Part shown: positions 11,101 through 21,071 of the stretch, piece by piece
How positions within the stretch are numbered: position 1 is the first letter of the stretch
How the letters are laid out: the number at the start of each line of letters is the position of its first letter
Assembly: GCA_951828515.1 (NCBI GenBank)
Contig: OX639992.1
Location: 4,318,217 to 4,382,216 of the forward strand
Source of the DNA: an uncultured Poribacteria bacterium
Lineage (GTDB): Bacteria > Poribacteria > WGA-4E > WGA-3G
DNA length: 64,000 nucleotides
Reading direction: 5' to 3'
The notes under the pieces: generated by a model
Database searches by the model: none
What the model was told of the DNA's origin: nothing
Seen by the model: the letters and a program-made list of their open reading frames with translations, nothing else
Position numbers and translations under genes: made by a program

Positions 11101-14100
11101 AACCAAGGACAGTTACGAAGTGACCGTCACCGCCTCCGATGGTGGCACGGATACCGCCTCTATCACCGTTACTATCAACATCACGGATGTCAACGAGGAC
11201 GTTCCCAATAGTGCGCCGACATTCACTGCTGGGGATAGCACGACGCGCTCAGTTGCGGAGAACACGGCGGCAGGCGAAGACATCGGTAGTGCCGTAGCCG
11301 CAACGGATACCGATATCGGCGATACCCTAACCTACACGCTCAGTGGCACCGATGCGTCCTCATTTGCGATTGTCAGCACAAGCGGGCAGCTACAGACCAA
11401 AGATGCCCTCGACTATGAGACCGACAACTCCTACGAAGTGACAGTCTCTGTCTCTGATAGCATCGACACCGATACCATCACCGTCACGATCAGTGTCACG
11501 AATGTCAACGAGGCACCGGCATTTGCCACAACCACGACCACGCGTTCCATCGCAGAGAACACCGCAGCATCAACAGATATCGGCACCGCAGTCTCCGCGA
11601 CGGATCCGGATGTCGCCGGGACGAACACGGATGTTAATCCTGATGATCCTAATGTTGATGCTTTGACGTACACGCTCGGTGGCACGGATGCCGCATCGTT
11701 TGATATTGTCAGCACAAGCGGGCAGCTGCAAACCAAATTGGCACTCGACTATGAGACTGACAACTCCTATTCCGTGACCGTCACCGTCTCCGATGGTGGC
11801 ACGGATACCGCCTCTATCACCGTTACTATCAACATCACGAATGTCAACGAGGCACCGAAATTTGCCACAACCACCGCCACGCGTTCCATCGCAGAGAACA
11901 CCGCAGTAGGCACAGCTATCGGCGAACCAGTGGCGGCAACCGACCCCGATGGCACGACAGATGTCAATCCTGAGGATGATAATGTTGATGCCTTGACGTA
12001 CACGCTTGGTGGCACGGATGCCGCCTCATTTGTTATTGATTCCGAAACCGGGCAGTTGAAAACCAAGGTCGCCCTCGACTATGAAACCAAGGACAGTTAC
12101 GAAGTGACCGTCACCGTCTCCGATGGTGGCACGGATACCGCCTCTATCACCGTTGTTATCAACATCACGACTGCGCCAACGTTCACCGATGGAGCTAGCA
12201 CGACGCGCTCGGTTGCGGAGAACACGGCAGCAGGCGAAGCCATCGGTAGTGCCGTAGCCGCAACGGATGCCGATAGCGGCAATACCCTAACCTACACGCT
12301 CGGTGGAGACCCGGATGCGGCATCGTTTACGATTGTCAGCACAAGCGGGCAGCTGCAGACCAAAGATGCCCTCGACTATGAAACCAAGGACAGTTACGAA
12401 GTGACCGTCACCGCCTCCGATGACAACGACAGCACTGACGCTATTACGGTGACTATCAATGTAACCAACGTCAACGAGGCACCGACATTCCCTGGTACTG
12501 GTACCACCGCCACGCGTTCCATCGCAGAGAACACGGGGACAGGTGAAAACATCGGTGCCGCAGTGTCCGCGACGGACCCCGATGGCACGACAGATGTTAA
12601 TCCTACAGATGCGACTGTTGATGCTTTGACGTACACCCTCGGTGGCACGGATGCCGCCTTATTTGCTATTGATGCCGATACCGGGCAGCTGCAAACAGTG
12701 GCAGGTGTTGTGTTTGACCGCACAATCCAGTCGTCCTATAGCGTGACCGTCACCGCCTCCGACGGCGAGTTCATGGTCACAATCTCAGTAGATATCACTG
12801 TTGTGGTAACGCCGGTATGTGACCGCACGCCACAGATACGGGCTGCCATCATTGCCGCCGTGCCAGGCGTGACCGACTGCGCTGACGTGACGGAGACGCA
12901 TCTCGCTGCGATTCCGACTCTTAATGTGTCCAGCCAGGGCATCACGACACTGAAAGCCGGCGATTTTGATGGTCTCACAACACTGATAACGCTCAACCTG
13001 AACGCCAACCGGCTTAGCACACTCCCGGCAGGAGTGTTTGATGAACTCACGGCATTGACAACGCTCAACCTGCGCCACAACCAGATGATGACACTCCCGG
13101 CGGATGTGTTTGATGAACTCACAGCACTCACAAATCTCAACCTGAATCGTAACCAGATTAGCGAACTCCGGGCAGAAGTGTTTGATAAACTCACAGCCCT
13201 GACAGTGCTCTACTTGGACAACAACCAGATGATGACACTCCGGGAGGATGTGTTTGATAAACTCACGGCACTGACAACGCTCAGCCTGAACGCCAACCAG
13301 CTTAGCGAACTCCCGGCGGGTGTGTTTGATGAACTCACGGCATTGACAACGCTCTTCCTGAACCACAACCAGATGATGACACTCCGGGAGGATGTGTTTG
13401 ATAAACTCACAGTACTCACAACGCTCTTCCTGAACAACAACCTGCTTAGCGAACTCCCGGCGGATGTGTTTGATAAACTCACAGCCCTGACATCACTCAG
13501 CCTGGGCGCAAACCTGCTTAGCGAACTCCCGGCGGATGTGTTTGATAAACTCACAGCCCTGACAGCGCTCAGCCTGAGCGACAACCTGCTTAGTGCCCTA
13601 CCGGCGGAGGTGTTTAAGGGGCTTACAGCACTCACAGAACTCTACCTGAGCGAGAATACCGTTGATCCATTGCCCGTGACGGTCTCACTAAAGAAGGGTG
13701 CAGAAGGGGCGTTCAAAGCCACGGCACACACCGGGGCACCCTTCGCTATAGCGTTACCGGTCACCGTTACCAGCGGGACCCTCGATGGGGATGCCACCAC
13801 GATTACAGTCCCCATCGGTGACGTGGAAAGTGACCCCCTGACTGTGACGCGCACAGCTGGCACAACGGCTGCTGTCACCGTGGATATTGGCACCTTGCCC
13901 GACTTGCCTTCAGACCATAACGGATACGCCCTCGTCAAATCTGCTGACCTTCCGCTTGAAATCTTCGAGGACGTATCCAATGCTGCGCCAACGTTCAGTG
14001 CTGGAGATAGCACGACGCTCTCAGTTGCGGAGAATACGGCGGCAGGCGAAGACATCGGTAGTGCCGTAGCCGCAACGGATACCGATACCGGCGATACCCT

Positions 14101-17100
14101 AACCTACACGCTCGGTGGCACGGATGCGTCCTCATTTGCGATTGTCAGCACAAGCGGGCAGCTACAGACCAAAGATGCCCTCGACTATGAGACCGACAAC
14201 TCCTACGAAGTGACAGTCTCTGTCTCTGATGGCACCGACACCGATACCATCACCGTCACGATCAGTGTCACGAATGTCAATGAGGCTCCGAAATTTGCCA
14301 CGACCACCGCCACGCGTTCTATCGCAGAGAACACCGCAGCATCAACAGATATCGGTGCCGCAGTCTCCGCAACCGACCCCGATGGCACTACAGATGTCAA
14401 TCCTGACGATGCGACTGTTGATGCCTTGACGTACACCCTCGGTGGCACGGATGCCGCGTCATTCGATATTGATTCCGAAACCGGGCAGTTGGAAACCAAA
14501 GTCGCACTTGACTATGAGACCGACAACTCCTACGAAGTGACGGTCTCTGTCTCTGATGGCACCGACACCGATACCATCACCGTCACGATCAGTGTCACGA
14601 ATGTCAATGAGGCTCCGAAATTTGCCACGACCACCGCCACGCGTTCTATCGCAGAGAACACCGCAGCATCAACAAATATCGGCGCAGTGGTATCCGCAAC
14701 CGACCCCGATGGCACGACAGATGTTAATCCTGATGATGATAATGTTGATGCTTTGACGTACACGCTCGGTGGCACGGATGCGTCTTCGTTTGCGATTGTC
14801 GGCACAAGTGGGCAACTGCAAACCAAATTGGCCCTCGACTATGAGACCGACAACTCATACACCGTGACAGTGAGCGTCTCTGATGGCACGGATACCGATT
14901 CTATTACCGTTACTATCAACATCACGAATGTCAACGAGGCTCCGAAATTTGCCACAACAACCACGACGCGTTCTATCGCAGAGAACGCCGCAGTAGGCAC
15001 AAATATCGGTGCCGCAGTCTCCGCAACCGACCCCGATGGCACTACAGATGTCAATCCTGAAGATGCGAATGTTGATGCTTTGACATACACGCTCGGTGGC
15101 ACCGATGCCGCATCGTTTAATATTGTCGGCACAAGTGGGCAACTGCAAACCAAAGTCGCACTCGACCATGAGACGAAGCCCTCCTACGAGGTGACCGTCA
15201 CCGCCTCCGATGGTGGCACGGATACCGCCTCTATCACCGTTACTATCAACATCTTAGAAACAACACGACCGAACGTTAGTATCACGGTGCCAACGGGCGT
15301 GCAAAATGGCGCGTTTGAGGTAACAGTCGTCTTTGATGAAGCGGTGACAGGGTTTGCGCAGTCAGAACTCGTTGTGACTGGGACATCAGGGTCGAGTATA
15401 ACGACGTGGAATCCGCAAACAGGCGGCACCGACTACAAAGCCACGATTACACCGACGCAAACAGGGACAGCGATCTTTAAGGTTGCGGCGAGCGTCGCAA
15501 AAGATGCCGCAGAGAATCAGAACACTGCTGCGATACAGCAAACCGTGCAAGTCGATATGACGCGTCCGACAGTAAGTATCACCATCCCATCAGGTGCGCA
15601 AAATGGAGTGTTTGAAGTGACAGTGGTTTTTAGTGAAGCGGTGACGGGATTTGCGCAGTCGGAGCTCGTTGTGACTGGGACATCGGGTGCGAGTATAACG
15701 GCATGGAATCCACAGACGGGCGGCACCGACTATAAAGCCACGATTACACCGACCAGTGGTGGCACGGCGATCTTCAATGTTGCTGAAAATGTCGCAGAAG
15801 ATACGGGTGGGAATCAGAACACTGTTGCGACACAGCAAACCGTGCAAGTCGATATGACGAGTCCGACAGTAAGTATTACCATCCCTTCAAGCGTGCAGAA
15901 CGCGCCTTTTGACGTGACGGTCGTGTTCAGTGAAGCCGTGACGGGATTTGAGCAGTCGGAACTCGTTGTAACTGGCACGTCAGGATCGAGTATAACGGCA
16001 TGGAATCCGCAGGACGGTGGCACCGACTACAAAGCGACAATCACACCGACGCAAACAGGGACAGCGATCTTTAACGTCGCCGCAAACGTCGCCGCAGACG
16101 CAGCAACTAATCAGAACACTGCTGCGACGCAGCAAACCGTGCAGGTCAACCTCACTCGCCCAACGGTAAGTATCACGATCCCTTCAGATGCACAGAATGG
16201 CGCGTTTGAAGTGACAGTGGTTTTTAGTGAAGCGGTGACAGGGTTTGCGCAGTCGGAACTCGTTGTGACTGGCACTTCGGGTGCGAGTATAACGACGTGG
16301 TCTCCGCAAACAGGCGGCACGGACTATAAAGCAACGATTACACCGACCAGTGGTGGCACGGCGATCTTCAATGTTGCTGAAAATGTCGCAGAAGATACGG
16401 GTGGGAATCAGAACACTGTTGCGACACAGCAAACCGTGCAAGTCGATATGACGAGTCCGACAGTGAGTCTTACCATCCCTTCAGGCGTGCAGAACGCGCC
16501 TTTTGACGTGACGGTCGTGTTCAGTGAAGCCGTGACGGGATTTGAGCAGTCGGAACTCGTTGTAACTGGCACGTCAGGATCGACGATAACAGCGTGGAAT
16601 CCGCAGGATGGCGGCACCGACTATAAAGCGACGATCACACCCACCAGTAGTGGCACGGCGCTCTTTAATGTTGCCGCAAACGTCGCAGCAGACGCAGCAA
16701 CTAATCAGAACACTGCTGCGACGCAGCAAACCGTGCAAGTCAACCTCACTCGCCCAACGGTAAGTATCACGATCCCTTCAGATGCACAGAATGGCGCGTT
16801 TGAAGTGACAGTGGTTTTTAGTGAAGCGGTGACAGGGTTTGCGCAGTCAGAGCTCGTTGTGAGTGGCACATCAGGATCGAGTATAACGACGTGGTCTCCG
16901 CAAACCGGCGGCACGGACTATAAAGCCACGATCACACCGACCAGTGGTGGCACGGCAATCTTTAATGTTGCCGCAAATGTCGCCGAAGACACAGGTGGGA
17001 ATCAGAACACTGTTGCGACACAGCAAACCGTGCAAGTCGATATGACGCAGCCGACAGTAAGTATTACCATCCCTTCAAGCGTGCAGAACGCGCCTTTTGA

Positions 17101-20100
17101 CGTGACGGTGGTGTTCAGTGAAGCCGTGACAGATTTCATTCAGTCGGAACTCGCTGTGAGTGGCACATCCGGCTCGAGTATAACGGCATGGAGTCCTCAG
17201 ACGGGTGGCACCGACTACAAAGCGACAATCACACCGACGCAAACAGGGACAGCGATCTTTAACGTCGCCGCAAACGTCGCCGCAGACGCAGCAACTAATC
17301 AGAACACTGCTGCGACAGAAAAAACCGTGCAAGTCGATAGGACGCAGCCGACAGTAAGTATCACTATCCCTTCAGAAGCACAGAATGGCGCATTTGAGGT
17401 AACAGTCGTTTTCAGTGAAGCGGTGACAGGGTTTGCGCAGTCAGAACTCGTTGTGAGTGGCACATCAGGATCGAGTATAACGACGTGGTCTCCGCAAACC
17501 GGCGGCACAGACTATAAAGCCACGATTACACCGACCAGTAGTGGCACGGCGATCTTTAACGTCGCCGCAAATGTCGCCAAGGATGCCGTAGAGAATCAGA
17601 ATACTGCTGCACCCCAGCAAACCGTGCAAGTCGATATGACGCAGCCGACAGTGAGTCTTACGATCCCTTCAGGCGTGCAGAACGCGCCTTTTGACGTGAC
17701 GGTGGTGTTCAGTGAAGCCGTCACAGGTTTCGTTCAGTCAGACCTCGCAGTCAGTGGGACATCGGGGTCGAGTATAACGGCATGGAATCCGCAGGATGGC
17801 GGCACCGACTATAAAGCCACGATTACGCCGACCAGTAGCGGAACAGCGATCTTCAATGTTGCCGCAAACGTCGCAGCAGACGCAGCAACTAATCAGAACA
17901 CTGCGGCGACGCAGCAAACCGTGCAAGTCAACCTCACCCGCCCAACGGTGAGTATTACGACCCCTTCGGATGCGCAGAATGGTGCGTTTGACGTGACGGT
18001 GGTGTTTAGTGAAGCGGTGACGGGATTTGAGCAGTCGGAGCTCGTTGTGACTGGGACATCGGGCGCAAGTATAACGGCATGGAATCCACAGACCGGCGGC
18101 ACGGACTACAAAGCCACGATTACACCGACGCAAACGGGGACAGCGATCTTCAATGTTGCGGCGAATGTTGCCGAGGACACCGGGAGTAATGGAAATACCG
18201 CTGCATCAGAGCAAACCGTGCAAGTCGATAGGACGCGTCCGACGGTAAGTATCACTATCCCCTCAGGAGCGCAGAACGGCGCGTTTGAGGTAACAGTCGT
18301 CTTTGATGAAGCCGTGACCGGGTTTGTGCAAAGTGAACTTGTTGTGACTGGCACATCAAGTGCGAGTATAACAGCGTGGAATCCACAGACGGGCGGCACC
18401 GACTATAGAGCCACGATTACACCGACGCAAACGGGGACAGCGATCTTTAACGTCGCGGCGAGCGTCGCAAAAGATGCTGCAGAGAATCAGAATATCGCTG
18501 CGACACAGCAAACCGTGCAAGTCGATATGACGCTTCCAGCGGTAAGTATCACCACCCCTTCAGGAGCGCAGAATGGTGCGTTTGACGTGACAGTGGTGTT
18601 CAGTGAAGCAATGACGGGATTTGTGCAGTCTGAGCTTATTGTCAGTGGGACATCGGGCGCAAGTATAACAGCGTGGAATCCGCAAACAGGCGACACCGAC
18701 TACAAAGCCGCAATCACACCGACACAGACAGGGACAGCGATCTTTAATGTTTCTGCGAATGTCGCCGAGGACGCAGCGACTAATGGGAACACCGCAGCAT
18801 CAGAGCAAACCGTGCAAGTGGTGCTGGTAATTCCGAGTGCTGTGAGGGATGACAGTCTCGAACCGCTGATGAGCGTCATCAAAGCGGATGGGACGCTCTA
18901 TGATCCTGACGTTGATATATTTACCAGTACCGATCCTGATAACGATCCGGTGACCTTCTCTGTGAACATTGACTTCGGAGAAGCGGTGTCTGGGTTTGTT
19001 CAGGCGGACTTTACAATCAATCAAAGCGGACAGACAGATGACACCTTGATTACCAACTGGGTAGCAGATGTCGATGGTGCCCGCTACACGGCAAAAATTA
19101 TCTGTAAGAAAAAGGGGGGCGTGTCGTTTTGGGTAGATGAAAATGTCGCACAATCCGTTGCTACCGATGCATGGAACACGGCATCGGCAAGGCAGGTCGT
19201 GTCAGTATTTTATGATGTGGGGACGCAAGACGACACGCATCCCTTTGTGACGCTTACGGTGCCTCCGGTGGAAGAAGTACAGACGGAAACCTTTATTGTG
19301 ACCGTGAGTTTCAACGAGCGGGTTTTCGATTTTACGCAGTCTGACCTGTCTATCGTCCCGCGTTTTCGGCAAAGCGCGCCCCTTGATGAGAAGCCGCCGG
19401 GAAAGGTAGTATCGATTGAAGGGTGGGAGCCGGATGCTGACGGGATGCGTTACACTGCGACGATCGCTCTCCTCGAGGCTCGTCCTCGTGAGTCGGATGG
19501 GAAGATTTACGATCAATTTTGGGTCGGTTTTATGGTTCAGGAGGGGGTTGCCCAGGATGCTGGAGGGAATCCGAATGGTGCCGTAGGTGAAAAGTTAGTC
19601 ACAGTCACCCTTCCCAAGGAATCAGATAAGACATCGCCTACTGTGAAGATTGTCCCACCTGATGATTCGCCGGCGGGCGCATTTGATGCGAAAATCTGTT
19701 TCAGTGAGGTAGTGATCGGTTTTACGGAGTCCGACCTCCAAGTCACCGGCACTGCGGGTGCCACGATTACCGACTGGAAAATACAAGAAGACGAAGAAGA
19801 TGAAGAAAATGTGCATGTGTTCATCGCTACACTCACACCGACCCAGGACGGCACTGTGACTCTCAACGTATCTGCCAACGTTGCCAAAGATGCAGCGGGG
19901 AACGGGAATACTGAAGCCACACAGCAGAGTATCACAGTGGCTGGCTTTGACTCACGTCCGACTGTCCGTATTATTGCGTCTGAAGGGGTCAATCTGGATC
20001 CTTTTCAAGTGACAATCGAATTCAGTGCGGCGGTCACCGACTTTGTGCAGAGCGAACTCTTATGCACCGGGACAGCGGAAATGACGGTTGCCGACTGGAG

Positions 20101-20911
20101 TGGCAGCGGTGTGAGTTACACCGCTATGCTCACACCGAAATGTGGAGGGACACTGAGACTTGATGTCGCGAAAGGAGCGGCGAACGCCGGGACCGTTGAA
20201 AGCCCCATCCTGAGCCGCGCCGCACCCCGTGTCACAGTCGTCATTCTACCCGAAGATGTCAACCACGATGGTGTGGTGAGTATCCTCGATCTGTTTGATG
20301 TCGCTGCAAATTTTGGGAAAACGGTTGAGGATCCGACAGAAATTAATCCAGACGTCAATAGAGATGGCATCGTGGATACGACTGATTTCAACTTGGTCAA
20401 GGAACGGTTAAAATTGGGGACGGATACCCTCGAGGCTGCAAACAATGCGCCTGCGATTGGAGAAATGTTCACCGTGTTGGATCGGGCAACGTTGGAGAAG
20501 TTGGATCCAACAACCCTCAAGGCACAACTCGACAGATTACGCGCTAAAAGCGACGGTTCTCTGAAATACCTACGTGCGATCGCGTTGCTTGAAAGTGTGT
20601 TGGCGGCACTGCGTCCCGTCGAGACGTTGCTATTAGCCAACTATCCCAACCCGTTCAACCCTGAAACATGGATCCCGTATCACTTAGCGAATGCCAGCGA
20701 TGTGGTCATCACGATCTACGATATGCGTGGCAGCGTTGTCCGCCGATTGGAACTCGGTCATCAACGTGAAGGCTACTACACCAGCCGGAGTCGTGCGGCG
20801 TATTGGGACGGCAGAAACCATATCGGCGAACGCGTGGCAAGTGATGTGTATTTCTACCAGTTGGAGGCGGATAATAGGTCTCTTCTGCGTAAGATGGTCA
20901 TTTTGAAGTAG
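8198..20911 (+). CDS. Giant secreted cadherin / LRR / Ig-like repeat surface protein (4,237 aa)
   Basis: Probable cell-surface adhesin or structural protein; the ligand is unknown. I chose ATG 8198 (not in-frame ATG 8180) because GGAAG precedes it and MKRFSVLFAISLALICIP makes a signal peptide. Order: two cadherin-like domains (8280-8920); 24-residue LRRs of LPxGIFDxLTxL type (8930-9980); one Ig-like (10255-10550); seven cadherin-like (10558-12820); second LRR block (12830-13670); four cadherin-like (13978-15255); twelve near-identical 99-residue Ig-like domains (15262-18825); divergent Ig-like domains (18830-20250); dockerin-like pair DVNHDGVVS / DVNRDGIVD (20260-20400); C-terminal segment with NYPNPFNPETWIPY (20640-20911). 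That last segment resembles T9SS/FlgD-like tails. Asp-rich cadherin-like motifs suggest Ca2+ binding. Repeat number may be unstable in cells or in assembly. Confidence 0.9.
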   Translation: MKRFSVLFAISLALICIPCITSAQGNAAPTFTDGDSTTRSVAENTAAGETIGSAVAATDTDTGDTLTYTLGGTDASSFDIVSTSGQLQTKDALDYETGNSYEVTVSVSDSTDTDTITVTINVTNVNEAPTFPDTTNTTLEVTNHTPVGTNIDPAVSATDPDVTATNTDVNPDNAIVDALTYTLGGTDASSFEIDAETGQLRTVEGVAFDRTIQSSYSVTVTASDGEFSVEISVGITVVLTPPNERTPQVQDAIVDALPHRSSIDDVTLDDLRLITHIRMWDLYVPDMVDLTALQAGDFDGFTEVTNIRIHGANLTTLPEGLFSGLTKLQYLNLGHVGPLSTAISLIGNQLSELPADIFDGLTALEELHLGDNNLGENDLPADIFDGLTALKQIWLNNNELTTLPEGLFSGLTLNRLHLQENDLGEGGLPEGLFDGATVGSINLWHNDLSELPEGIFDGLTTLWNLSLGNNDLSVLPAGIFDELTALGSLGLGSNDLSELPEGIFDKLTALWELGLQHNELSELPADIFDELTALTGLGLASNDLSVLPAGIFDGLTKLEELYLDGNVFSTLPEGIFGGLTALTILDLESDLVSSFRVPVSIEEVSGGAFKATAPTGAPFPIVLSLTVTKGTLSETTVTIPTGALESDAFVVVPTPGETIAAVNVDIDEPLPSIPSTHNGYNLVYKDIRAPNVSIMVPTGVQNGEFEVTVVFNEEVRFFEQIGLFMKGTSEPSIAEWNPQEGGTDYKATITTVRSGTAIFEVAASRAADFSHNLNTAAEQKTVNILIGPTFSDGDSTTRAVNENTAAGENIGTPVAATDPDSDDILTYTLGGTDASSFDIDAETGQLQTKAELDYETDDSYTVTVSVSDGNSGTDAIDVTIEVTNVNEAPKFATTTATRSIAENTAAGIDIGEPVAATDPDVAGTNTDVNPDDATVDALTYTLGGTDTASFAIDSDTGQLETKVALDYETKDSYEVTVTASDGGTDTASITVTINITDVNEDVPNSAPTFTAGDSTTRSVAENTAAGEDIGSAVAATDTDIGDTLTYTLSGTDASSFAIVSTSGQLQTKDALDYETDNSYEVTVSVSDSIDTDTITVTISVTNVNEAPAFATTTTTRSIAENTAASTDIGTAVSATDPDVAGTNTDVNPDDPNVDALTYTLGGTDAASFDIVSTSGQLQTKLALDYETDNSYSVTVTVSDGGTDTASITVTINITNVNEAPKFATTTATRSIAENTAVGTAIGEPVAATDPDGTTDVNPEDDNVDALTYTLGGTDAASFVIDSETGQLKTKVALDYETKDSYEVTVTVSDGGTDTASITVVINITTAPTFTDGASTTRSVAENTAAGEAIGSAVAATDADSGNTLTYTLGGDPDAASFTIVSTSGQLQTKDALDYETKDSYEVTVTASDDNDSTDAITVTINVTNVNEAPTFPGTGTTATRSIAENTGTGENIGAAVSATDPDGTTDVNPTDATVDALTYTLGGTDAALFAIDADTGQLQTVAGVVFDRTIQSSYSVTVTASDGEFMVTISVDITVVVTPVCDRTPQIRAAIIAAVPGVTDCADVTETHLAAIPTLNVSSQGITTLKAGDFDGLTTLITLNLNANRLSTLPAGVFDELTALTTLNLRHNQMMTLPADVFDELTALTNLNLNRNQISELRAEVFDKLTALTVLYLDNNQMMTLREDVFDKLTALTTLSLNANQLSELPAGVFDELTALTTLFLNHNQMMTLREDVFDKLTVLTTLFLNNNLLSELPADVFDKLTALTSLSLGANLLSELPADVFDKLTALTALSLSDNLLSALPAEVFKGLTALTELYLSENTVDPLPVTVSLKKGAEGAFKATAHTGAPFAIALPVTVTSGTLDGDATTITVPIGDVESDPLTVTRTAGTTAAVTVDIGTLPDLPSDHNGYALVKSADLPLEIFEDVSNAAPTFSAGDSTTLSVAENTAAGEDIGSAVAATDTDTGDTLTYTLGGTDASSFAIVSTSGQLQTKDALDYETDNSYEVTVSVSDGTDTDTITVTISVTNVNEAPKFATTTATRSIAENTAASTDIGAAVSATDPDGTTDVNPDDATVDALTYTLGGTDAASFDIDSETGQLETKVALDYETDNSYEVTVSVSDGTDTDTITVTISVTNVNEAPKFATTTATRSIAENTAASTNIGAVVSATDPDGTTDVNPDDDNVDALTYTLGGTDASSFAIVGTSGQLQTKLALDYETDNSYTVTVSVSDGTDTDSITVTINITNVNEAPKFATTTTTRSIAENAAVGTNIGAAVSATDPDGTTDVNPEDANVDALTYTLGGTDAASFNIVGTSGQLQTKVALDHETKPSYEVTVTASDGGTDTASITVTINILETTRPNVSITVPTGVQNGAFEVTVVFDEAVTGFAQSELVVTGTSGSSITTWNPQTGGTDYKATITPTQTGTAIFKVAASVAKDAAENQNTAAIQQTVQVDMTRPTVSITIPSGAQNGVFEVTVVFSEAVTGFAQSELVVTGTSGASITAWNPQTGGTDYKATITPTSGGTAIFNVAENVAEDTGGNQNTVATQQTVQVDMTSPTVSITIPSSVQNAPFDVTVVFSEAVTGFEQSELVVTGTSGSSITAWNPQDGGTDYKATITPTQTGTAIFNVAANVAADAATNQNTAATQQTVQVNLTRPTVSITIPSDAQNGAFEVTVVFSEAVTGFAQSELVVTGTSGASITTWSPQTGGTDYKATITPTSGGTAIFNVAENVAEDTGGNQNTVATQQTVQVDMTSPTVSLTIPSGVQNAPFDVTVVFSEAVTGFEQSELVVTGTSGSTITAWNPQDGGTDYKATITPTSSGTALFNVAANVAADAATNQNTAATQQTVQVNLTRPTVSITIPSDAQNGAFEVTVVFSEAVTGFAQSELVVSGTSGSSITTWSPQTGGTDYKATITPTSGGTAIFNVAANVAEDTGGNQNTVATQQTVQVDMTQPTVSITIPSSVQNAPFDVTVVFSEAVTDFIQSELAVSGTSGSSITAWSPQTGGTDYKATITPTQTGTAIFNVAANVAADAATNQNTAATEKTVQVDRTQPTVSITIPSEAQNGAFEVTVVFSEAVTGFAQSELVVSGTSGSSITTWSPQTGGTDYKATITPTSSGTAIFNVAANVAKDAVENQNTAAPQQTVQVDMTQPTVSLTIPSGVQNAPFDVTVVFSEAVTGFVQSDLAVSGTSGSSITAWNPQDGGTDYKATITPTSSGTAIFNVAANVAADAATNQNTAATQQTVQVNLTRPTVSITTPSDAQNGAFDVTVVFSEAVTGFEQSELVVTGTSGASITAWNPQTGGTDYKATITPTQTGTAIFNVAANVAEDTGSNGNTAASEQTVQVDRTRPTVSITIPSGAQNGAFEVTVVFDEAVTGFVQSELVVTGTSSASITAWNPQTGGTDYRATITPTQTGTAIFNVAASVAKDAAENQNIAATQQTVQVDMTLPAVSITTPSGAQNGAFDVTVVFSEAMTGFVQSELIVSGTSGASITAWNPQTGDTDYKAAITPTQTGTAIFNVSANVAEDAATNGNTAASEQTVQVVLVIPSAVRDDSLEPLMSVIKADGTLYDPDVDIFTSTDPDNDPVTFSVNIDFGEAVSGFVQADFTINQSGQTDDTLITNWVADVDGARYTAKIICKKKGGVSFWVDENVAQSVATDAWNTASARQVVSVFYDVGTQDDTHPFVTLTVPPVEEVQTETFIVTVSFNERVFDFTQSDLSIVPRFRQSAPLDEKPPGKVVSIEGWEPDADGMRYTATIALLEARPRESDGKIYDQFWVGFMVQEGVAQDAGGNPNGAVGEKLVTVTLPKESDKTSPTVKIVPPDDSPAGAFDAKICFSEVVIGFTESDLQVTGTAGATITDWKIQEDEEDEENVHVFIATLTPTQDGTVTLNVSANVAKDAAGNGNTEATQQSITVAGFDSRPTVRIIASEGVNLDPFQVTIEFSAAVTDFVQSELLCTGTAEMTVADWSGSGVSYTAMLTPKCGGTLRLDVAKGAANAGTVESPILSRAAPRVTVVILPEDVNHDGVVSILDLFDVAANFGKTVEDPTEINPDVNRDGIVDTTDFNLVKERLKLGTDTLEAANNAPAIGEMFTVLDRATLEKLDPTTLKAQLDRLRAKSDGSLKYLRAIALLESVLAALRPVETLLLANYPNPFNPETWIPYHLANASDVVITIYDMRGSVVRRLELGHQREGYYTSRSRAAYWDGRNHIGERVASDVYFYQLEADNRSLLRKMVILK
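15262..18825 (+). repeat. Twelve 297-bp tandem repeats encoding Ig-like domains
   Basis: Each unit encodes 99 residues beginning TxPTVSITIPS and ending with QQTVQVDM-like text. From unit 3 to 9 the units alternate between QNAPFDV and QNGAFEV types, so the duplicated unit was probably a 594-bp pair. Antisense pseudo-frames recur every 297 bp as a by-product. Confidence 0.9.
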
Positions 20912-20939
20912 GCTTCCTCATTGCAGGTGAAATTACTGT

Positions 20940-20980
20940 GCCAGTGATGCCGTAACACTGGACTGCGTTTTATTTTTGGT
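20940..20980 (+). terminator. Possible terminator after the giant gene
   Basis: CCAGTG and CACTGG form a 6-bp stem with a 9-nt loop, followed by a T-rich tract (GCGTTTTATTTTT). A second hairpin, GGCGAGGTTTTTAACCTCGCC at about 21041-21061, lies between this gene and the convergent PhyH gene. Confidence 0.45.
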
Positions 20981-21071
20981 TCTAAAAATATTCAACGACG
21001 GGCGGATTGAACGCCATCCCATACAACGTAACTATGATCGCTGGCGAGGTTTTTAACCTCGCCATTTTACG

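Noticed and set aside
15517-18696. A ladder of 69- and 85-codon open frames on the minus strand every 297 bp
   Set aside because: They are antisense shadows of the tandem Ig-like domain repeats, with no ribosome-binding sites.
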